Positions 17,696 to 23,678 of a stretch of 27,526 nt of DNA are shown here, in pieces. The notes below the pieces were generated by a model. That model saw nothing but the letters and a program-made list of their open reading frames with translations. It made no database searches and was not told the DNA's origin. Numbering within the stretch: the stretch's first letter is position 1; each line of letters opens with the position of its first letter. Source of the stretch: a virus. The stretch spans positions 1 through 27,526 of IMG/VR virus record IMGVR_UViG_3300025141_000591; one strand, 5' to 3'. The position numbers and the translations under genes are program-made.

Positions 17696-18625
17696 TTATC
17701 CCCTGCCTCCACCATGCACAGTTAAGGCACGACGAGCAGCGAGAGTTCTCATCTCATCTAATGAAGTAGCATCTTTCATACCAGCCTTAGCCGCTTGGGG
17801 CTGCGCTGATCTGACGGCACCATTGGTGATCTTCGCTGCAGTTCGTGGAGCTTTAGCTTTCTTTTGCTCCTCCACTAACTTTGCTGCGACCACCATTTGG
17901 TCTTCAGTAGGTTGAGATCTAGCTTCCGTCAACTTAGCGTGTGCCTCTGCTAGTTGAAATGCGTATTCATCTGCGACACCGTTTTTCTTGGCGTCAACAG
18001 CAATTTTCTGGACTTCCTCGGGCATATCCATCAGCCTTACAGCGAGGTATGCGTCCCAGGCACCTCCGTGTGGGCCCCCTTCGGTCAAGAACTCTGCGAA
18101 ACGATTTAGTTTTTCTGTGTCTTGAGAAAGTTCAGCATGCTCTTCCCAGAATTTCTCCACATAGGTGGTTGCGTTATTCCTTTCATATGCCGATAGTTGG
18201 TTCTGAAGCTCCTTATTTCTAGTCTCCAGAGTCCCATACTCCGTTCCCTTCGCATCATACTGTGTTTGGAGATCTGATAATTGACCAGTTAGTTGGCCTA
18301 TTCTAGGGTCTTCTTCATCGTTCAGCATTGCAGCATACATTGCGCGAAGATTATCTAGTTCTGAAGCACGTTCCTGGTATTTTGAATCATAGCGACTATT
18401 GAGGGCAGTCGCAGCAGACCGGTATTGCTCGGGAAGGTCATCAATCTTACCACCCCATCCGTCCCAATCTACTTCGGGCCACCCCTCGTCAGAGCCTGAG
18501 GAGGCTGATCCGACGTTAGCAACAGGACTGGGCCCGGAAGTAGAAGGGGATTCTGTGGTAACGGGGGCGGTTTCTGCGCCTCCTGCTGGTGTAGAGACGG
18601 CGGTTGGGGCGCTGACTTCTGACAT
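17696..18625 (-). CDS. Scaffolding protein, 309 residues
   Basis: The start ATG overlaps the stop of the acidic protein as TAATG. The first 50 residues are Ser/Thr/Pro/Ala-rich and probably disordered, followed by DEGWPEVDWDGWGGKIDDLP. A strongly heptad-like helical region follows (about residues 75-160, for example ERASELDNLRAMYAAML and LETRNKELQNQLSAYERN). The C-terminus is basic (KKAKAPRTAAKITNGAVRSA, and TLAARRALTVHGGGRG), as in scaffolds whose basic end binds the coat protein. Position between portal and coat agrees. High Glu/Gln/Ala content and predicted coiled coil make this a confident call. Confidence 0.8.
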   Translation of the reverse strand: MSEVSAPTAVSTPAGGAETAPVTTESPSTSGPSPVANVGSASSGSDEGWPEVDWDGWGGKIDDLPEQYRSAATALNSRYDSKYQERASELDNLRAMYAAMLNDEEDPRIGQLTGQLSDLQTQYDAKGTEYGTLETRNKELQNQLSAYERNNATTYVEKFWEEHAELSQDTEKLNRFAEFLTEGGPHGGAWDAYLAVRLMDMPEEVQKIAVDAKKNGVADEYAFQLAEAHAKLTEARSQPTEDQMVVAAKLVEEQKKAKAPRTAAKITNGAVRSAQPQAAKAGMKDATSLDEMRTLAARRALTVHGGGRG

Positions 18626-18975
18626 TATTTCATTGCTCGCTTAGCGGCTTCTTTACCCATAAGTCCGATATCGAACCCGAACCCTTCAGGCTCGAGATCT
18701 CCTTCTTCCTCTTCTTCAGAACTGAATTGTCCTAAGAGGTCTTGAAGCTCTTGTTTATATTGTTCACCTTCTGGTGTAGTTGGTTGCCAACCATCAGCGA
18801 GCTCTTGGGCTCCTGATTCGAGAGAGGCTGGTCCGGCATCGATTGCGATTTCTGTGACTTCGATATCGGCATCGCCTTCGGAAGGCTCTTCAAGAGCTTC
18901 GTCCATTGCTCCTTCGTCAAGTACCTCTGTCTCTTCTTTTTCTTCATCGTCTTTCTCAAAGGGGAATCCGGCCAT
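18625..18975 (-). CDS. Small, highly acidic protein before the scaffold, 117 residues (116 aa plus stop)
   Basis: I choose the ATG at 18975 (MAGFPFEKDDEEKEE), which has GGAG about 9 bases upstream; a longer TTG start at 19026 lacks such a site and would overlap the promoter. The protein is very rich in Glu/Asp (for example SSEEEEEGDLEPEG) and ends KEAAKRAMK. It overlaps the scaffold by TAATG. Such acidic proteins might mimic DNA or aid portal or capsid assembly. No family recognised. Confidence 0.65.
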   Translation of the reverse strand: MAGFPFEKDDEEKEETEVLDEGAMDEALEEPSEGDADIEVTEIAIDAGPASLESGAQELADGWQPTTPEGEQYKQELQDLLGQFSSEEEEEGDLEPEGFGFDIGLMGKEAAKRAMK

Positions 18976-18997
18976 TATTTTTCTCCAGGTTACTAAG

Positions 18998-19026
18998 TTT
19001 CTACCTAAATGGTAGTCATCAGTCAA
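18998..19026 (-). promoter_or_regulatory. Sigma70-like promoter upstream of the capsid genes
   Basis: On the minus strand TTGACT (19026-19021) and TAGAAA (19003-18998) are separated by exactly 17 bp. TTGACT has five of six consensus bases and TAGAAA four of six. It lies in the 60-bp gap between the zinc-ribbon gene and the acidic gene, giving a transcript through scaffold, coat and decoration genes up to the terminator at 16022. No extended -10 seen. Confidence 0.4.
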
Positions 19027-19035
19027 CTATTTTTT

Positions 19036-19455
19036 TCAGACTTGTACCTTAGCGCCCTCATTCTTACAACGCGCTTCGTTTGCTTTTCTTATCTTTGTCT
19101 TACTCTTCCTATCCGCATGGTCAGTAAAACCCAGTTTTTTAGCTAGGTTATCCGCCTTTTCATGCGCTAAATCTCTATGCTTAATAAATGAAGAATCATT
19201 CGTAGCTACAATAGCACGTTCTGGATGCTCCTTGAAATATTTATCCATTTGAGACTTACTTGTAAACTTTCGACCGATTTGTTCGATTACTAGCGGGTGG
19301 TCTTCACTAGGTCCGATTGTCCTAACTGCTTGTATGACAGTCTCGGCCCTCTGTCCGCACTCATCACACATCAATCCTTGTTCTAGGTAAGCCTGCATGG
19401 TGAGGAAATATGTCCTCTCTCCATGGACTTCACATCTTCCAGTATATGTTGGCAT
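19036..19455 (-). CDS. Zinc-ribbon protein (FmdB-like N-terminus), 139 residues
   Basis: ATG at 19455, 30 bp after the portal stop. The start MPTYTGRCEVHGER, with Cys-8 and His-11, and MCDECGQRAE, with Cys-30 and Cys-33, form a treble-clef or ribbon-type zinc site (C-x2-H and C-x2-C) like the FmdB family, common in phages next to portal genes. The C-terminal half (for example SKSQMDKYFKEHPERAIVAT, ADNLAKKLGFTDHADRKSKT) is Lys-rich and helical and might bind nucleic acid. It ends in TGA. Its role is unknown; regulation of late expression or a structural minor protein are both possible. Confidence 0.75.
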   Translation of the reverse strand: MPTYTGRCEVHGERTYFLTMQAYLEQGLMCDECGQRAETVIQAVRTIGPSEDHPLVIEQIGRKFTSKSQMDKYFKEHPERAIVATNDSSFIKHRDLAHEKADNLAKKLGFTDHADRKSKTKIRKANEARCKNEGAKVQV

Positions 19456-19485
19456 TCTTCTCTCTTAGTTGGGGTAAGTAAGGAA

Positions 19486-21252
19486 TTATCCTGGCATCGG
19501 AGCAGGGTGCCCTTCTCCTCCGACTCCCATCGGTGGGATCGGGACTTCTGCGCCTTCTGGAAGCGCCCCTGTTGCAATCGTATCCTGCCCTTGTTGAGGG
19601 CCTGGAGTTTGCAAAGCTGCCTGTGCCTGCTGCGCTTCTGCCTGGGCCATCTCTGCTTCAGCTTTAAGTTGTTGCTCATCTTTTAGGATATCTTCCATCT
19701 GTAATAACTCAAGGAGCTTCCTTACAAGTCCCTGTTGATCCACATTTGGAGCCTGTGAAAGCAATGGGAAGAACTGCTGGACGTTCTTAAGCTGAACTAG
19801 TTTGTTATTTTCTGTTGGAGAATAAGGTACTGCCATGTAGTCATATTCTAATGGTTCCTCACCCTGGGCCGCGAGGATATCTCTTGCCTGCATAGATTGT
19901 CTAGTGATCTCGAGTACTTGGGGATTTGAAAGAAGCCTAACGGGTAGGATTTCATCATCCGCAAGGAATTCTTCATAGAGCCCAATGATGGCTTGTGACT
20001 CCCAACCGATGAGGTCGTAGACCTCTTTCTGGCGTCGACCATTCCTAGTTCTTGTCGCGGTATCTGCGAGAGCTACTTCCGTAGCTACGTCAGCTACTCC
20101 AACCGCACCACGAGAGTACTGCGGGATGCCCAGGATGAATTCGATTACCTGGATACATCTATCCCTAGCCGCTACAAACTCCGGGTTGAGGGTTGGAGTC
20201 TGGGTATGGCCGATGATATCGCTAATCGAGGCATTCGCTTTCCCTGCTATCTCAACGATAGAGCCCGGGGTTGTGGCGTCTCTAAGCTGGGACCTGACTC
20301 TCTCTGGGTTATCGCAAAGCCCAGAGTTGAGCAGGGTAATCGGGATACTGGTCTGGGCAAACCAGAGCATAAGAGTATCAAGCTCGTTCAATCTCTCCAG
20401 AACAGGAGCAATAAGAGATACATCAGACAGACCACCGATATCAGAAAGGTTGTCGTTGAAAGTAAGCCTGTAAAAAGGATTACGAACAAAGCGGTAAGGT
20501 AGTTCTCCACCGAAAAGGGGCTCCTCTTGGTCCTCAAGGTAGTGGTAATAGGCACCATCTCCGGAGAAATCATATACTTCATAAACAGTTACCCACTCGA
20601 ATACTTCCTTTGAGGAATCATTTAGGAGGGATTTATCTGAGTGCTGGTCTTTCAACCATTCCGGGAATGACCCAAATTGTGCGCTCTTAGCTATTTCTGG
20701 GTTATATGCTCGATCTTCCTTACCTTTACCTTGAGTCCGTGAGTTAAAGTCCTCACGGGTAAGGACTGTGACTTCTACAAGATACCTGATATCTTCCCAA
20801 CGCATGACACTCATATCATACCAAACGTATCTTGGATCAATAACGAGGAAGTCAGGAGAGCGTTTACGGAAATTCCAAACGGTCTTTACGAAAGACCTCG
20901 GGTAAACAGCAGCCATGGTAGCTGCCCGCCAGAGAACGCGGTGCCCAGCGATACGATTGAAAGTGTCGTTGACGAGAGCTTCTCTATACTTTGCGGCCTC
21001 ATGTAGCTGCTTCTTCCTGGCGTTTACCGTAACCTCAGGATTATTAGGACAGATATTAGCAACCATCGTATCAACGAAAGCATAGGGGTAGTTAGTCTCC
21101 ATGACTAATTCATCCCGATCAATATCATCAGCAGAACCCCAGGCTTTACTGGTGTACCAACTCCTCACCTTATCCCACTCTTTCTGATCGATGTGGGCTT
21201 TAGCCCTGTGGGTTTCTATGAGTCCTCTGATCTGCTGCTTAGTTAACGCCAT
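19486..21252 (-). CDS. Portal protein, 588 residues
   Basis: ATG at 21252 overlaps the upstream gene by 10 bp and has AAGGA about 8 bases upstream. The N-terminal half has portal-type features: ETNYPYAFVDTMVANICPNN (start of the wing), then the R-rich helix LHEAAKYREALVNDTFNRIA, a DPRYVWYDMSV segment, and the helical middle (LERLNELDTLMLWFAQ) that lines the channel. The C-terminus is Ala/Gln-rich, coiled and then Pro/Gly-rich and flexible (MGVGGEGHPAPMPG). Position two genes after TerL and before the scaffold and coat supports this. Confidence 0.85.
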   Translation of the reverse strand: MALTKQQIRGLIETHRAKAHIDQKEWDKVRSWYTSKAWGSADDIDRDELVMETNYPYAFVDTMVANICPNNPEVTVNARKKQLHEAAKYREALVNDTFNRIAGHRVLWRAATMAAVYPRSFVKTVWNFRKRSPDFLVIDPRYVWYDMSVMRWEDIRYLVEVTVLTREDFNSRTQGKGKEDRAYNPEIAKSAQFGSFPEWLKDQHSDKSLLNDSSKEVFEWVTVYEVYDFSGDGAYYHYLEDQEEPLFGGELPYRFVRNPFYRLTFNDNLSDIGGLSDVSLIAPVLERLNELDTLMLWFAQTSIPITLLNSGLCDNPERVRSQLRDATTPGSIVEIAGKANASISDIIGHTQTPTLNPEFVAARDRCIQVIEFILGIPQYSRGAVGVADVATEVALADTATRTRNGRRQKEVYDLIGWESQAIIGLYEEFLADDEILPVRLLSNPQVLEITRQSMQARDILAAQGEEPLEYDYMAVPYSPTENNKLVQLKNVQQFFPLLSQAPNVDQQGLVRKLLELLQMEDILKDEQQLKAEAEMAQAEAQQAQAALQTPGPQQGQDTIATGALPEGAEVPIPPMGVGGEGHPAPMPG

Positions 21253-21524
21253 AATTTATCCTTCTGGTTTGGGGCCAGTGATGGTCTAGGGGGAAGTGGT
21301 CCTTCCTCGGGTTCTCCCATCGGTTGCCCAGGAGCGGCCGGGGGAGTAGGGTCTATCTGAAGTGGTGCTGCGGTGCCTTCTTGTGCAGCATTCGTATTGT
21401 CTGAAATTGGATTCCCTTGTGCCTGTGCCTGTGCTTGCTCTAGAGCCCGGAGACGTATCTTCGCGATTGCACTCCTGCGGAGTTGCTCAAGCGTAAGTGG
21501 CACACCTTCGGGGACTGATGGCAA
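21243..21524 (-). CDS. Small Pro/Ala/Gln-rich protein after an in-frame amber codon, 93 residues
   Basis: The only plausible start is TTG at 21524, with AGGAATAGGAA just before it; no ATG is available. It lies in the same frame as the 140-residue gene, separated by TAG and one GAA codon, so it may be a readthrough extension rather than an independent gene. It has a helical segment (LTLEQLRRSAIAKIRLRALE) and Pro-rich regions (LQIDPTPPAAPGQP). It overlaps the portal start by 10 bp, so it could be translationally coupled to it. Function unknown. Confidence 0.55.
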   Translation of the reverse strand: MPSVPEGVPLTLEQLRRSAIAKIRLRALEQAQAQAQGNPISDNTNAAQEGTAAPLQIDPTPPAAPGQPMGEPEEGPLPPRPSLAPNQKDKLWR

Positions 21525-21527
21525 TTC

Positions 21528-21950
21528 CTATTCCTCGACCTTATTCCATGTACCAACGCTCGAGCGGGGAGGTTGGGGGCGAGCCCGCCTTGCTGGTTGG
21601 GCCTCCACAGTTTGGGCGCGTTGGGGTGCTGCGCGTTGGGGTGCTGCGCGTTGGGGTGTGTTGGGGGGCGAGCGGATAGGTTCTAGAGTAGGCTCTGAAA
21701 CTAAGTTCGGCGGAGGAGTATTATGCCTCTCTCCAGGGAGGCTAGGCCGGCGACCTTCTTCAGCATCTAACGCTTGATACTCTGGGCTTGCATCATTCCA
21801 GCCATCGGGAAGCCTGTTGAGGATATCTGCTACCCTTGCTCGATCCTCAACAGGTGGGGTAGCCGAACGCATTGGGTCTAAAGGCATATCGTGTTTCTGT
21901 AGGGCACTTCTTGCCGCACCTTTTCTTAGATCACTGAGATATCCTGGCAT
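21528..21950 (-). CDS. Small Pro/Arg/Gln-rich protein after TerL, 140 residues
   Basis: ATG at 21950 overlaps the TerL stop as TAATG and has a very strong GGAGGAG leader inside TerL. The N-terminus is basic and helical (MPGYLSDLRKGAARSALQKH), the middle mixed (VEDRARVADILNRLPDGW), and the C-terminus is Pro/Arg/Gln-rich with three tandem PQRAA units. It ends in TAG, then the same frame continues. No known family recognised. The position between TerL and portal suggests a packaging or head-vertex accessory. Confidence 0.65.
   Translation of the reverse strand: MPGYLSDLRKGAARSALQKHDMPLDPMRSATPPVEDRARVADILNRLPDGWNDASPEYQALDAEEGRRPSLPGERHNTPPPNLVSEPTLEPIRSPPNTPQRAAPQRAAPQRAQTVEAQPARRARPQPPRSSVGTWNKVEE
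21616..21660. repeat. Three tandem 15-bp repeats
   Basis: Unit GCGCGTTGGGGTGCT occurs at 21616, 21631 and 21646; the last copy ends GTG. It encodes PQRAA units near the C-terminus of the 140-residue protein. The first two copies are identical. Confidence 0.95.
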
Positions 21951-23677
21951 TACTTTCTCCTCCTGATTGAGCGATACGCGGGTTTCTTCCTAGTAGGAGT
22001 AATATCCGATTTGAGTGCTTCGCGGTATTTTTCTTGTTCCTCATAACTCATACCAGAAAACATCACGATGTTCGAGTCTTTTTCTTTTTTCTCTGCACCC
22101 GGTTTGGTTCTTACAGGAAGATCCCTAGCGCATACTACAGCCATTATCAAGGCAGATACTTTATCCCAGTGATGTCGATCACGACGTTTATTAGAAGAAC
22201 CGCCCCGTAAAACCTCAGAAGAAGCACCCTCTTCGACGCTCTTATCATTCTTATATGTCTGCATCTGGGCAACGGTGTCCTTATCGTTGAATACTAGCTC
22301 ATCTAGGAGCCCTTCGATCAACCAACCCGTTGCTTTATCCAAAGACTTCGCTGTTGAGGTGAATCCTGCCTTAAATTTGGCCTCATAGAAGAGATTCGAG
22401 TATTCTCGCTCATTCAATAGGGCAATAACGGCTTGCCCGACCCCATTTGACTCAACACAGATCCGAGCGTTATTATATCGCTTTGCTGTCCGAATAATCT
22501 GGTTTGTGAAGGATAATGGGTCTACATGCTCTGCATATACAGCAACTTGCGTCCATTCTCCGTCCCAACACTTCAATACTTGGAAAGAAGCATGGTCTCG
22601 AGCCGCATAACCGCAGGGATCGACCCCGATTGCGTAGATTGCCCCCATTTCTGGCGGTTCATACTCCGCATATGGCCCAGTCCACTCGATATGCACCTGT
22701 TTTAGGTGCTTTTCAAGGGCCCGGTTGGGTATTGCCGCGTTTGTGGCCGCAATCCAGCACGTCATGTCGTCGAATGGGTACATTACCCCGAACATCTCGG
22801 GATTTTTCCGTACTTCTGGGTCGGTATCCATGATGAAACGGCGGAATGCTAGGTTTTCTGCTGCTAATCCGTCTGCTTGGTACCTATTTAGAAGTTCAAT
22901 CTCCTCATTCGTAGGTATAAAGTCCTTTGTGACTGGTCTGACGTTGAGTTTGCCGTCCCAAAACGGAAAAAATACAGCCCTATGTCTACCAGAGCCCGCC
23001 TTTGCCATCACATAGTGCTCATGCCAAGCACAATTCTGCTCCCAAGGGGTAGCCTCAAAGATAACTAGAGCCTCTTGCCTGTTAATAAGCGACGGGTTGA
23101 TGAGGAACATAGACCCATTGAAGTCTGACCAGAGGTGGCACTCGCTTGCGTGGAAGGAATCAGGTGACTGACCAACACCTACAGCCCCAGATTCTGCGGA
23201 GAGGATACGCATCTTCCCCCCTTGGAGCCCGTTGAAGGTCAATTGGCGGCTCTCTCGGCCCGCAATAGTCTTAGATCTGATCTGTTCCGGCCACCTTTGA
23301 TGCAAATGGTGGACCCTCTTGTGCAAATAATCCGCACGATCTCTATTATCCGCAATACAAATGTGATCCCAGCCCGGGATGTACGCGGCCTTGCAGTACA
23401 TAGCGTACTCTATGGACAGCGATTTACCTGCCTGACGATAGGCGAGCAGTGTAAGGAACTCTGTTTCTCCTGTAGGCAATCTTGGAGGATTACTCACATA
23501 ATCAAGAACAGTATTCTGAAGCTCATGTGTGATCTTCGTAGGACTATACTTTGTGAACCTACCCGTCTTCTGATCATGTACCTCACCGAATGCTGGAAGA
23601 GCATGCTTCGGAGAACGGAGAGTGTTCAGTAACTGAGCGGCTTGTTTTAGTTTGGGAGTAGTTGGGTTACTCGCCAT
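21950..23677 (-). CDS. terL: Terminase large subunit, 575 residues
   Basis: ATG at 23677 lies one base after the stop of the previous gene, with GAAGGA upstream. The N-terminal ATPase has a Walker A variant YRQAGKS (residues 80-86), the Walker B region SFHASECHLW with catalytic Glu-179, and a coupling motif FEATP (208-212). The C-terminal nuclease has AIGVDPCG (Asp-353), ARICVESNGVG (Glu-409) and DRHHWDKVSALIMA (Asp-500, Asp-505), the three acidic clusters of the RNase H-like fold. All key motifs are intact. It drives DNA into the procapsid through the portal encoded downstream and cuts the concatemer. Length is normal for the family. Confidence 0.93.
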   Translation of the reverse strand: MASNPTTPKLKQAAQLLNTLRSPKHALPAFGEVHDQKTGRFTKYSPTKITHELQNTVLDYVSNPPRLPTGETEFLTLLAYRQAGKSLSIEYAMYCKAAYIPGWDHICIADNRDRADYLHKRVHHLHQRWPEQIRSKTIAGRESRQLTFNGLQGGKMRILSAESGAVGVGQSPDSFHASECHLWSDFNGSMFLINPSLINRQEALVIFEATPWEQNCAWHEHYVMAKAGSGRHRAVFFPFWDGKLNVRPVTKDFIPTNEEIELLNRYQADGLAAENLAFRRFIMDTDPEVRKNPEMFGVMYPFDDMTCWIAATNAAIPNRALEKHLKQVHIEWTGPYAEYEPPEMGAIYAIGVDPCGYAARDHASFQVLKCWDGEWTQVAVYAEHVDPLSFTNQIIRTAKRYNNARICVESNGVGQAVIALLNEREYSNLFYEAKFKAGFTSTAKSLDKATGWLIEGLLDELVFNDKDTVAQMQTYKNDKSVEEGASSEVLRGGSSNKRRDRHHWDKVSALIMAVVCARDLPVRTKPGAEKKEKDSNIVMFSGMSYEEQEKYREALKSDITPTRKKPAYRSIRRRK

Positions 23678-23678
23678 C

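Noticed and set aside
18976-19026. Longer start for the acidic protein at TTG 19026
   Set aside because: The ATG at 18975 has a proper GGAG leader, while the TTG has none and would put the promoter inside the gene.
21243-21950. Genome-wide amber recoding
   Set aside because: Other genes stop at TAG right before a correctly spaced new start in a different frame (11394 before 11392), so TAG works as a stop in this genome.
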